DNA of 64,000 nucleotides from positions 558,001 to 622,000 of the forward strand of contig NZ_JAGDZB010000003.1 in NCBI RefSeq assembly GCF_049116215.1, written 5' to 3'. Positions 43,323-50,769 of the stretch are shown piece after piece. The position numbers and the translations under genes are program-made. Origin of the DNA: Shimia sp049116215. GTDB lineage: Bacteria; Pseudomonadota; Alphaproteobacteria; Rhodobacterales; Rhodobacteraceae. The notes beneath the pieces are model-generated. The model saw only the letters and a list, made by a program, of their open reading frames with translations. It did no database searches and was not told the DNA's origin. Within the stretch, counting starts at the first letter, position 1, and every line of letters starts with the position of its first letter.

Positions 43323-44255
43323 ATGGATCGATTTGGATTGTTGGAGACTTTTGTCAGCGCGCTAAATGAAGGAAGCTTATCTGCCGCAGGGCAGCAACGT
43401 GGCATTTCACAATCCGCTGCCAGTCAACAGATCAAACAGCTAGAATCCGATATTGGGCAGCAACTTTTGCACCGCTCGCCACAAGGCGTGTCAGCGACGC
43501 GTGCTGGAGCTCTGGTGCACGAACATGCCCAAAAACTTCTTGAGCGCTATGAATTGATGCTTGCGGAGCTTGAGGCGCTCGACACCGACGTGGCTGGCAC
43601 CATACGGATCAATGCGGGGAATTTTCTTGGGCGTATCGTGTTCGGCCCTGTGTTGATTGAACTGGGAAAGGCGCATCCGGACCTCAACATTGTATTGCGA
43701 CTTGAGGACAGGTTGGTGGATGTGGTGCGCGAAGGATTTGATCTTGCCATTCGCGCCGGAAGTTTGGGAGACACGGCTGGCTATGCGCGCAAAATTGCGT
43801 CCCTGGACACCGTGTTTTTTGCGACGCCCGACTATCTGGATGCCTGTGGTCGCCCAGAGCAACCAGAAGACTTAAAACGGCTGAAGTTTATACAACACCA
43901 TGAAGACAAGTCCTTTGGACACTTTGATGTTCAAAAGGATGGTCTGTCTTATCAAGCGCCCATTCGTGTCGGATTTACGGCAGATGACCCGGGTATTATC
44001 GTCAACGCTGTGTGCCGGGGCATGGGATACACCCGCGCAGCACGGATGTTGATCCAAAAAGAGCTTGATGAGGGCATCTATGAAGTTGTGCTGCCTGCGT
44101 TCACAGCGCCCAGTAAAGATGTCTTTGCAATCTCACCAACCAAAACCATTCCCGGATCAAGAATTGACTTGGTGATCAACGCTTTCGTGGACAAATTGGT
44201 GGAGCTGCGTCGTCAGGCTGAGTTCAAAGTGGTCGAAGGCAAACTGACCGCTTGA
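43323..44255 (+). CDS. LysR-family transcriptional regulator
   Basis: 310 residues. The N-terminal winged helix LLETFVSALNEGSLSAAGQQ and SQSAASQQIKQLESDIGQQL is typical; an effector domain (about 90-300) follows. It is divergent from the exported hydrolase gene and so probably regulates it. Confidence 0.92.
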   Translation: MDRFGLLETFVSALNEGSLSAAGQQRGISQSAASQQIKQLESDIGQQLLHRSPQGVSATRAGALVHEHAQKLLERYELMLAELEALDTDVAGTIRINAGNFLGRIVFGPVLIELGKAHPDLNIVLRLEDRLVDVVREGFDLAIRAGSLGDTAGYARKIASLDTVFFATPDYLDACGRPEQPEDLKRLKFIQHHEDKSFGHFDVQKDGLSYQAPIRVGFTADDPGIIVNAVCRGMGYTRAARMLIQKELDEGIYEVVLPAFTAPSKDVFAISPTKTIPGSRIDLVINAFVDKLVELRRQAEFKVVEGKLTA

Positions 44256-44290
44256 CGGCACCGGCGGCATTTCATAACCAAGCACTCGGC

Positions 44291-44367
44291 GGGCCTGTAG
44301 CTCAATTGGTTAGAGCAGAGCGCTCATAACGCTTTGGTTGCGGGTTCAAGTCCTGCCGGGCCTACCA
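44291..44367 (+). tRNA. tRNA with CAU anticodon, probably tRNA-Ile2 (lysidine-modified)
   Basis: A 77-nt cloverleaf ending in encoded CCA. D-stem GCTC/GAGC, anticodon stem GAGCG/CGCTT with loop CTCATAA (anticodon CAT), T-arm GCGGG-TTCAAGT-CCTGC. The acceptor stem GGGCCTG/CGGGCCT carries C4:G69 and C5:G68, the pairs known as TilS recognition elements, which favours Ile2 over elongator Met. The first pair is G1:U72. It is not an initiator, because that has a mismatched 1:72 pair with C1 and the GGG/CCC anticodon stem. Confidence 0.9.
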
Positions 44368-44411
44368 AATCCGCCTCGTTTCTCACCAAAATTGATAGTG
44401 GATGTGGCCCT

Positions 44412-44918
44412 TTACCGGGCGCGACGATCCAAGCTGTTGGTTAAGGCTTTTACGCGGATAGTCCGCACACCCGCCATTTCCTGCTCGGTCAGAACCACAG
44501 CGGTTGTCACTTCGCGGGATTGGTCTGAGCCGCCAATGATGGGTTCAACTGGCGGACGCCCCATCAAGTTCAGCGTCAAGACACCACCCTCAAATGCGTT
44601 TTCGTTTGGCACAATGAGTCGGATGTCCGACGTCCCGTGCACAGAGGACACGCCCACCGCCATGATCAAGCGGCCTTCTGTCACTTTGTGAACTTCGACG
44701 GACGTGACCTTGTCGATCGGGAGCCCCCTGTATTCGGCGGTTTCCTGACTTTGAAAAAACGACCGCCCGTCCTCAGTCTTCTCCGGAATCAACTCGTTGG
44801 TTTCGGTTTGCACCTGACTTGCCTGATCTTTGCCCCACCAGTTGGAGGGATTCCATCGGGATTGACAGGCCGACAAAGCCAATGTCGATGTCAACAACAG
44901 TAAGACAGGGGTGCGCAT
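44412..44918 (-). CDS. Putative lipoprotein of unknown function
   Basis: 168 residues with a lipobox LSAC (lipidated Cys18) after a short hydrophobic signal, so probably outer-membrane or periplasmic. The mature part has GGVLTLNLMGRPPVEPI and a basic C-terminus (NSLDRRAR). I recognise no domain. The 145 bp before it hold its promoter and that of sufE. Confidence 0.6.
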   Translation of the reverse strand: MRTPVLLLLTSTLALSACQSRWNPSNWWGKDQASQVQTETNELIPEKTEDGRSFFQSQETAEYRGLPIDKVTSVEVHKVTEGRLIMAVGVSSVHGTSDIRLIVPNENAFEGGVLTLNLMGRPPVEPIIGGSDQSREVTTAVVLTEQEMAGVRTIRVKALTNSLDRRAR

Positions 44919-45063
44919 TGATAGGCCTCATTCTTTGTCCCATGGGTTAACCTATTCGTTTCGCCTTGAAAAGCACCAGATGATGGTGCCGTGCCAGGGG
45001 TGGACCTTTGTGAGCGCGCGATTTAAGTGAGATACCGCAGTTCACGTCACAGGAGTGATCCCC

Positions 45064-45474
45064 ATGGCCGCCCAAGCCTTTGAAGACATTGTTGAGGACT
45101 TTGAGTTCATTGAAGATTGGGAAGATCGGTATCGCTATGTGATTGAGCAGGGCAAAGACATGCCCGTGCTGGACGAGGCGCTGCGGGTGCCGGCCACCAA
45201 AGTGGACGGCTGCGCCAGTCAGGTATGGTTGCACCCAACCATTGAAGGCGGCGTTTTGACCTTTGACGGGGCAAGCGACGCGATGATTGTGAGTGGCTTA
45301 ATTGCGGTTTTGCGCAAACTTTACAACGGGCTAACCCTTGCGGAGGTTGTGGCTGTTGATGCGCGGGCGGAACTTGAGCGTCTCGGGCTGAACGAACACC
45401 TGTCGTCGCAGCGCTCTAACGGTTTGCGGGCCATGATTGAGCGGATTCGTTTGGTGGCATCCGAAGCGGCCTAA
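45064..45474 (+). CDS. sufE: SufE family sulfur acceptor
   Basis: Accepts persulfide sulfur from cysteine desulfurase SufS for Fe-S cluster assembly; 136 residues. The acceptor cysteine is Cys50 in KVDGCASQVWL. ATG 45064 follows AGGAG; a GTG three codons earlier is unlikely. It is away from a suf operon, which is common in alphaproteobacteria. Confidence 0.93.
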   Translation: MAAQAFEDIVEDFEFIEDWEDRYRYVIEQGKDMPVLDEALRVPATKVDGCASQVWLHPTIEGGVLTFDGASDAMIVSGLIAVLRKLYNGLTLAEVVAVDARAELERLGLNEHLSSQRSNGLRAMIERIRLVASEAA

Positions 45475-45492
45475 AACGCCCTACAGGGCGTT

Positions 45493-45526
45493 GCCTCTGG
45501 CAGGGATATTTAGGGGTCAAATGAAG
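45493..45526 (+). repeat. Dispersed GGGATATTT element, copy 4
   Basis: GCCTCTGGCAGGGATATTT then AGGGGTCAAATGAAG. Its 3' part overlaps the last codons of the minus-strand ribbon-helix-helix gene, so the element supplies that protein's C-terminus and stop. Confidence 0.7.
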
Positions 45527-45740
45527 CGCGGGTGCGAAAATAAGCCAAAACGTAAAGCCGAATGGCTGTCGCGAGTCCGGCTTCCAGATCGCGCTCCGCA
45601 TCAATTTTCGCCGCTAAGGCATTGATAGGAATTTCTTTTTCGTCCGCGATGTCGCGAAACGCCCGCCAAAAATCATCTTCCAAAGACACGCTGGTGCGGT
45701 GACCACGAAGGGTCAATGAACGCTTGATAGGGCGGCTCAT
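45510..45740 (-). CDS. Ribbon-helix-helix domain protein
   Basis: 76 residues, RHH_4 type (KRSLTLRGHRTSVSLEDDFW, then FRDIADEKEIPINALAAKID). It is a probable small DNA-binding regulator. Its ATG overlaps the stop of the upstream DUF4169 gene (ATGA), so the two are coupled. Confidence 0.82.
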   Translation of the reverse strand: MSRPIKRSLTLRGHRTSVSLEDDFWRAFRDIADEKEIPINALAAKIDAERDLEAGLATAIRLYVLAYFRTRASFDP

Positions 45741-45907
45741 TCGCGTTCTTTTCCGTCAAGCTCTTGGCGCGCCTTGTCTGCCTGCGCAGATTCAAGCTGT
45801 TTCTGGGCTTTGGTGCGGCCAAACTTTACAGCGTTTTCATCTGCCTGCGCCTGCTTGTTGGCGCGGGCTTTGGCTTTGCGGAACTTATTGAGATTCACAA
45901 CGGTCAT
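45737..45907 (-). CDS. DUF4169 family small protein
   Basis: 56 residues, MTVVNLNKFRKAKARANKQA at the start, very rich in Ala, Lys, Arg, Gln and Glu, predicted helical and basic. This matches DUF4169, a short family seen beside the ribbon-helix-helix gene in Rhodobacterales. No clear ribosome site precedes ATG 45907. Function is unknown. Confidence 0.72.
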   Translation of the reverse strand: MTVVNLNKFRKAKARANKQAQADENAVKFGRTKAQKQLESAQADKARQELDGKERE

Positions 45908-45954
45908 GGAGGGAGACTAGCGCCATCCCAAGGAGTTGCCCAGCTTGAGTTCCG

Positions 45955-46092
45955 TCACAGTCCTGCGGCGTCGAGTTCACAGGTGGTGATCTCATCAATC
46001 ACCATGGCAAACACCGGCGTTGTGACCAGGGACACCCCACCCATAATCAGGATGAGGATCAGGTGTAGGGGGCGGATGTTCTGTTTTTTCAT
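45955..46092 (-). CDS. Small membrane or exported protein, 45 residues
   Basis: ATG 46092 opens a 45-codon frame. MKKQNIRPLHLILILIMGG reads as a positively charged N-region plus hydrophobic core, followed by SLVTTPVFA, a plausible signal-peptidase site, and a short polar tail with one Cys (EITTCELDAAGL). The ribosome site is weak. It sits just past the fumC terminator. No family is recognised. Confidence 0.5.
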   Translation of the reverse strand: MKKQNIRPLHLILILIMGGVSLVTTPVFAMVIDEITTCELDAAGL

Positions 46093-46160
46093 GGGATGTA
46101 CCTAGGATTGCAGTCATCAAAATTCAAACGGTTGACCGCAATTTTTCCGTCGAAAAAAGA

Positions 46161-46189
46161 AAAAGGCGGCCCACAATGAGCCGCCTTTT
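46161..46189 (-). terminator. Rho-independent terminator of fumC
   Basis: Perfect inverted repeat AAAAGGCGGC / GCCGCCTTTT with a 9-base loop. On the minus strand it is followed by TCTTTTTTCG, a good U-tract. It lies 22 bp past the fumC stop. Confidence 0.92.
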
Positions 46190-46210
46190 CAAACTATTGA
46201 AGGGCCATGC

Positions 46211-47605
46211 TTACGCCTTTGGACCAATCATCTGCTCCGGCCGCACCACAGCGTCGAAGGTATCTTCATCAACAAATCCAAGCGCTACAGCCTCCTCTTT
46301 CAAGGTGGTGCCGTTTTTGTGCGCGGTCTTAGCAACCTTGGTTGCGTTGTCGTAGCCAATGGTTGGGGCCAGCGCTGTGACCAGCATCAGGCTTTCTTTC
46401 ATAAGCTTATCAATGCGTGGCTCGTTGGCTTTGATGCCGTTCAGCATACGCTCGGTGAAGCTGTCCGCAACGTCGCCCAACAGCTGCATGGATTGCAGCA
46501 GGTTGTAGGACATCATCGGGTTGTAGACGTTCAGCTCGAAGTGACCTTGAGAGCCGGCAAAGGTCATGGCGGCGTTGTTACCCATCACATGGGCGGCCAC
46601 CTGGGTCATGGCTTCGGCCTGAGTTGGGTTCACTTTGCCCGGCATAATAGAGGAGCCTGGCTCGTTTTCAGGCAAGATCAGCTCACCAAGGCCGGAGCGC
46701 GGACCGGACCCCAAGAAGCGGATGTCGTTGGCGATTTTGTACATCGCACCCGCCACAGTGGCCAAAGCGCCGGACATGAAGACCATGGCGTCATGTGCTG
46801 CCAGCGCTTCAAATTTGTTAGGTGCGGTCACGAATGGTAGGCTGGTGATGTCGGCCATATGACCTGCCACCGCTTCGCCCCAACCGGGCTGGGTGTTCAG
46901 GCCGGTTCCGACGGCGGTGCCGCCCTGGGCCAGTTCATAAATGCCGGGAAGGGCAGCTTCAACGCGGGCAATACCCTGGCGGATTTGATGGGCATAGCCG
47001 CCAAATTCCTGGCCCAATGTCAGCGGTGTCGCGTCCTGGGTGTGGGTCCGGCCAATCTTGATGATGTCTTTGAATTCTTCAGATTTCGCTTCCAAGCCTT
47101 CTGCGAGCTTGTTCAGGCCCGGCAGCAATACATCACGTACGGTCATTGCGGCGCCGATGTGCATCGCGGTTGGGAAGGTGTCGTTGGAGGACTGACCCAT
47201 GTTGCAGTGATCGTTCGGGTGCACGGGGTCCTTGGAGCCAATCACGCCGCCAAGGATCTCGATCGCGCGGTTTGCAATCACCTCGTTGGAGTTCATGTTG
47301 GACTGCGTGCCGGAACCGGTCTGCCAGACAACCAATGGGAAGTTGTCGTCAAACTTGCCGGCAACCACTTCGGAAGCAGCCTGGATCACCGCGTCGGCGA
47401 TTTTAGCGTCCATCTTGCCGGTGGCTTTGTTTTGCATGGCACAGGCTTGCTTGATCACGCCAAGTGCACGAACAATCGCCACTGGCTGTTTTTCCCAACC
47501 AATCGGAAAGTTCATGATAGACCGCTGGGTCTGCGCACCCCAGTACTTGTCAGAAGGGACCTCTAGTGGGCCAAAGCTGTCGGTTTCAGTACGGGTATCT
47601 GCCAT
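46211..47605 (-). CDS. fumC: Fumarate hydratase, class II
   Basis: Fe-independent fumarase of the citric acid cycle, 464 residues. The superfamily signature GSSIMPGKVNPTQ, the N-terminal DSFGPLEVPSDKYWGAQTQR and GQSSNDTFPTAMHIG are diagnostic. It is monocistronic with its own terminator. Confidence 0.97.
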   Translation of the reverse strand: MADTRTETDSFGPLEVPSDKYWGAQTQRSIMNFPIGWEKQPVAIVRALGVIKQACAMQNKATGKMDAKIADAVIQAASEVVAGKFDDNFPLVVWQTGSGTQSNMNSNEVIANRAIEILGGVIGSKDPVHPNDHCNMGQSSNDTFPTAMHIGAAMTVRDVLLPGLNKLAEGLEAKSEEFKDIIKIGRTHTQDATPLTLGQEFGGYAHQIRQGIARVEAALPGIYELAQGGTAVGTGLNTQPGWGEAVAGHMADITSLPFVTAPNKFEALAAHDAMVFMSGALATVAGAMYKIANDIRFLGSGPRSGLGELILPENEPGSSIMPGKVNPTQAEAMTQVAAHVMGNNAAMTFAGSQGHFELNVYNPMMSYNLLQSMQLLGDVADSFTERMLNGIKANEPRIDKLMKESLMLVTALAPTIGYDNATKVAKTAHKNGTTLKEEAVALGFVDEDTFDAVVRPEQMIGPKA

Positions 47606-47775
47606 GACGACCTCCGGTATAAAATGTCAGGAGTGTCATAACGGAAGTGGGGCAAAGTGCAATACTGTATACCGTGGGATACCGCTAACAAGGCGCGGCA
47701 AATCAGCCTTTGAGACCGAGGGCTAAATTCCAGGCAGGCGTAAAACCCCATTAGCGGCCCGTCCGGCCGAGGGGA

Positions 47776-48246
47776 TCACTTACGGAAGCTGTCCAGAGAG
47801 ACGACTTCGGCGTCTTTGCGCGGCTCTTCGACGATCTCTTCGAGGTTGATTTCCTCAGGCAGCTCATCAAGCGCGTCTTCCACTTCGTCCTCATCCTGGG
47901 TTTCAAACCGCAGGCCAAATTCCACCGATGGGTCCACAAAGGTTTTGATGGAATTGTAAGGGATATAAAGAGGTTCCGGCGCATCGCCAAAGTTCAATGT
48001 TACGGCGAAGCCTTCGTCGGTGACGGTCAGGTTGTCGTACCAATGCTGCATGACCACGGTCATTTCGCCAGGATAACGATCTGCAAGCCACTCGGCGATT
48101 TCCACATCTGGATGCTGAGTGTCAAAGGTGATGAAGAAATGATGCTCACCGGGCAGACCGGTTGCTTGAACATCGGTCAAAACCGTCTGAATCAGGCTGC
48201 GCATCGCGCGATGCATGAGATTTCCGTAGTCGATGGTCCCGGACAT
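47776..48246 (-). CDS. sspB: SspB-type ClpXP adaptor (alphaproteobacterial)
   Basis: Tethers ssrA-tagged proteins to ClpXP; 156 residues from ATG 48246 (MSGTIDYGNLMHRAMRSLIQ). The central domain HHFFITFDTQHPDVEIAEWL and LTVTDEGFAVTLNFGDAPEP is conserved. An acidic linker leads to a C-terminal tail (VVSLDSFRK) that should dock on ClpX. The permuted ssrA gene is only about 2 kb away. Confidence 0.9.
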   Translation of the reverse strand: MSGTIDYGNLMHRAMRSLIQTVLTDVQATGLPGEHHFFITFDTQHPDVEIAEWLADRYPGEMTVVMQHWYDNLTVTDEGFAVTLNFGDAPEPLYIPYNSIKTFVDPSVEFGLRFETQDEDEVEDALDELPEEINLEEIVEEPRKDAEVVSLDSFRK

Positions 48247-48326
48247 GTCAGTGCTCCGATAGTCTGTTGTTTTTACAATAGACCATTGCGCGGGAAACAA
48301 AAGACGATCCAGCGCAAAAAGTTGGC

Positions 48327-49580
48327 CTAAAGCAGACCAATTGTCATCGCGGCGCTGGCTGAGAGCGCTATCACACCCAAAAGTGGCAGGCGCAGTTTCA
48401 GCATTGCAAAGATTGCCGCGGCGGTCAGCACACCGGCAATTGGGTCAAAGCTGGTCAAGACGGGCAGGGTACCGATGGGACTTTGAGTGGTTTGGGCAAA
48501 CAGGAGGTTGAGTGTGAACCATAGACTCAGATTGGCGATAACGCCCAAAACTGCGGCCGAAATCAAAGTGAGCGCGGCGCTGAGGCGCGGGTTGGACAAG
48601 ATGCGGGACACATGAGGCGCACCGGCAAAAATCCAAAGGAAACAAGGAATAAACGTGCACCACAGTGCGAGTGAACCTGCGGTGAGCGCCAGGCCTGCGC
48701 CGCCTTGCAATTGGCCTGCCAAAGTTGCGACAAACTGAGTGACAAGGATCAACGGACCCGGCGTGGTTTCCGCCAAACCAAGCGCGTCCATCATTTGATC
48801 GGTGGTGAGCCAGCCGAAGTCCTGCACCACCGCTTGCACCATATAGGCCAACACGGCGTAAGCGCCGCCAAAGGTGACCACGGCCAGTTGTGAAAAGAAC
48901 AGTGCTATATCTTTCAGAAAACCACCTGCGGACACAGCAAAGATCACGGGCACAAGCCAGAGCAGGCCCCAAATCGCGACGGCGGTCACAGTTTCCTTCC
49001 ACGGATTTTGAACGTGGCTTTGGTTTATGTCAGTGTCCGTTGCTGTTTGCCCGGACAACATAAATCCCAATGCCGCAGACAGAACAATGACGGCCGGAAA
49101 CGGCAAGATAGCTGAATACAACGCGGCAAAACTTGCCAACGCGATTGCTGCGTTTATTTTATTTGTCAGAACCTTACGCGACAGACCTAACAACGCTTGC
49201 ACGATGATTGCCACCACCGCCGCTTTCACGCCAAGGAAGGCTGACGCAACCAGTGGCAGGTCGCCATAAGCGGCGTAGCCTGCAACCAGGAGGAAGATCA
49301 AAGCAGCGCCGGGCAGGACAAACAAACTGCCGGCGATGACACCGCCGATCGTGCCGCGCAGCTTCCAGCCACAGAAGGTGGCGAGCTGCATGGCTTCAGG
49401 GCCGGGTAAAAGCATACAGAAGGACAGGGCGCCGAGAAATTCTTTCTCTTTCAGCCAACCGGTGCGGTCGACCAGCTCCTGATGCATCAAGCCGATTTGC
49501 GCTGCGGGTCCGCCAAACGACAGGAGGCCAATACGTCCAAAGACGCGCAGCAAGTCGGTGTATGAGGGCATCTGTGTCAT
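48327..49580 (-). CDS. chrA: Chromate transporter ChrA family protein
   Basis: Long-chain CHR-family membrane transporter, 417 residues made of two homologous halves. Motifs are GRIGLLSFGGPAAQIGLMHQ at the N-terminus, FCMLLPGPEAMQLATFCGW, and in the second half LAVVTFGGAYAVLAYM and LGLAETTPGPLILVTQFV. It probably exports chromate, though natural substrates are debated. Confidence 0.93.
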   Translation of the reverse strand: MTQMPSYTDLLRVFGRIGLLSFGGPAAQIGLMHQELVDRTGWLKEKEFLGALSFCMLLPGPEAMQLATFCGWKLRGTIGGVIAGSLFVLPGAALIFLLVAGYAAYGDLPLVASAFLGVKAAVVAIIVQALLGLSRKVLTNKINAAIALASFAALYSAILPFPAVIVLSAALGFMLSGQTATDTDINQSHVQNPWKETVTAVAIWGLLWLVPVIFAVSAGGFLKDIALFFSQLAVVTFGGAYAVLAYMVQAVVQDFGWLTTDQMMDALGLAETTPGPLILVTQFVATLAGQLQGGAGLALTAGSLALWCTFIPCFLWIFAGAPHVSRILSNPRLSAALTLISAAVLGVIANLSLWFTLNLLFAQTTQSPIGTLPVLTSFDPIAGVLTAAAIFAMLKLRLPLLGVIALSASAAMTIGLL

Positions 49581-49631
49581 GGCTCTATGGCTAGCTCACA
49601 ACGCCTCGGATGCAAGGTGTTTTTGACGGAC

Positions 49632-50063
49632 CTAAGCGACCTTTTGCCCAGTCAGGCACATAGCCATAGTTTGCTCTGGCAGGAAGCCCATTTTTTCGAA
49701 AAAGGCAACCAAATCAAAGTTGTTATAGGCTTCGACCATGATTGCGCCTTCGAAGCGCACAAACAGTTGGCCAAAGCCAGTGATGCGATCACCGCTGACC
49801 GGGTTGAGAATGCTCATGGTCCAAAGGGCTGCGGCCCAGTCGCCGTCCACCATAACTTTTTCGACGCAGACAATTGGATCCTCTACCAGCGCCAAATACA
49901 TGCTCGCCATTTCGCGGAAATCATCCGGCCCTACATCAAAGCCAGGCAAAACACCTTCTGCTTTACTATCAGGACGGAACATCTCGTCGATGGCGTCCAT
50001 ATCGGCTTCTACCCAAACACGCCGGAACCAATCTTCGATTACTTGCTGCTTATCTACAGACAT
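49632..50063 (-). CDS. NTF2/SnoaL-like protein
   Basis: 143 residues. VIEDWFRRVWVEADMDAIDE at the start, FREMASMYLALVEDP in the middle and GAIMVEAYNNFDLVAFFEKM near the end match the NTF2-like/SnoaL fold. Function is unknown; such proteins include cyclases, isomerases and binding proteins. The promoter lies in the AT-rich 50064-50280 interval. Confidence 0.8.
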   Translation of the reverse strand: MSVDKQQVIEDWFRRVWVEADMDAIDEMFRPDSKAEGVLPGFDVGPDDFREMASMYLALVEDPIVCVEKVMVDGDWAAALWTMSILNPVSGDRITGFGQLFVRFEGAIMVEAYNNFDLVAFFEKMGFLPEQTMAMCLTGQKVA

Positions 50064-50289
50064 TTTGAGTGCCTTCCAGTTGTATCCCCAAAGCGGACGC
50101 TACGGTCCAAAGAGTAAGTGAAAGGTTAAAAAGAAAGGTCAAAACGTGGCGAAATTGCGATTTTTAACAAATAAAGCAATTTTGACGGCAAAGTATTAAT
50201 GCCGAGCCTCAAATTAACCATTTTTCGTTGAAAAATTAACATCTTCCACACTCAAGACGCGACTCGGTTAATTTAGGAAATTGGGGGAA
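50064..50289. other. AT-rich intergenic stretch
   Basis: Between the NTF2-like gene and the 3' end of ssrA. It is much richer in A+T than its surroundings, with TTAACCATTTTTC and AAAAATTAACATC flanking each other at about 50215-50245. It probably holds the NTF2-like promoter; no gene is seen. Confidence 0.45.
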
Positions 50290-50376
50290 GAAAGTGCAGG
50301 ATTCTGTTGCCAGGTTCCTGCGGACCCCGCCTTAGGTCGCTAAACCTAAGGAGTTAGTTTCGGCGACATTTACAGC

Positions 50377-50418
50377 TTACGCTGCAACTGCCATTGCCGG
50401 AGCACGATTGTCATTTGC
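50377..50418 (-). other. tmRNA tag reading frame
   Basis: Encodes ANDNRAPAMAVAA then TAA. With the charged alanine the tag is A-ANDNRAPAMAVAA, sharing the AANDN start and AVAA end of the Caulobacter tag, which are contacts for SspB and ClpX respectively (family knowledge). Confidence 0.9.
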
Positions 50419-50504
50419 AATTGTACAAGTTTCGCCGATAACGGTGGCAGACAGCCGAAACAAAGCTAACTTCTTTAGACGTCCGTCGATCCTATTTCGT
50501 CCCC

Positions 50505-50527
50505 ATGATCCTCAAATGAAGGATTTT
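50505..50527 (-). other. tmRNA internal processed spacer
   Basis: 23-nt segment between the acceptor CCA end and the 5' G of the coding piece; in permuted tmRNAs this loop is removed to give two RNAs. It contains the short hairpin GGAT/ATCC-like pairing (ATCCTTCATTTGAGGAT), consistent with a processed loop. Confidence 0.75.
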
Positions 50528-50658
50528 TGGTGGAGACGCCGGGTACCGCCCCCGGGTCCGATCCGTTTATTACAAGCGCGTTTATGTCCATAGTCCCCGA
50601 AGGAACACCCAATAGATAAGACTGTTGCGCAGGAGGTGCAAGCGGCGTTAATCAAATT

Positions 50659-50702
50659 TTGGCGCGTCGGTAACACGTCAGTATCGCGACTGTTTCGCGG
50701 AG
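50659..50702 (+). repeat. 11-bp tandem repeat array, copy 2
   Basis: Four 11-mers, TTGGCGCGTCG, GTAACACGTCA, GTATCGCGACT and GTTTCGCGGAG, upstream of ssrA and downstream of tenA-like. It shares GTATCGCGACT exactly, and the GGAGGTG exit, with the array at 16401-16433. Confidence 0.75.
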
Positions 50703-50714
50703 GTGGGGTTTTTG

Positions 50715-50741
50715 ACGGCCCGGCAAGGGTTACCGGACCGT
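50715..50741 (-). terminator. Possible terminator hairpin downstream of the TenA-like gene
   Basis: ACGGCCCGG / CCGGACCGT with a 9-base loop, forming nine pairs on the minus-strand RNA with one U.G. No U-tract follows, so intrinsic termination is doubtful. Confidence 0.4.
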
Positions 50742-50769
50742 GCGTTGCGCCCCTAAATGTTAAGGCGCG

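Larger units (their letters stand above)
50290..50615 (-). ncRNA. ssrA: tmRNA gene, circularly permuted two-piece (ends approximate)
   Basis: Rescues stalled ribosomes and tags proteins for proteolysis. On the minus strand the order is acceptor piece, spacer, coding piece. The acceptor piece ends CGTCTCCACCA at 50528 and includes a UUCG-capped hairpin (50606-50593) and a T-arm with CCGGG/CCCGG around a GGCGGTA loop lacking TTC. The coding piece begins GGGGACG at 50504, pairing with CGTCTCC, followed by GGATCGACGG. Tag frame 50418-50377. Helix GTTAG...TTTCGGC (50470-50454) pairs with GCCGAAACTAAC (50364-50353), enclosing the tag, and an 8-bp hairpin CCTTAGGT/ACCTAAGG follows. Confidence 0.93.

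Noticed and set aside
44291..44367. Calling the tRNA elongator or initiator Met
   Set aside because: The acceptor stem has C4:G69 and C5:G68 and a paired first position, fitting Ile2 better; kept as an inference in the feature.
47640..47695. ATACC direct repeats upstream of fumC as an operator
   Set aside because: Only short imperfect repeats are present, within what chance would allow in this promoter region.
50408..50593. Plus-strand open frame of 61 codons
   Set aside because: It lies entirely on the antisense of the ssrA gene, whose structure and tag explain the sequence.
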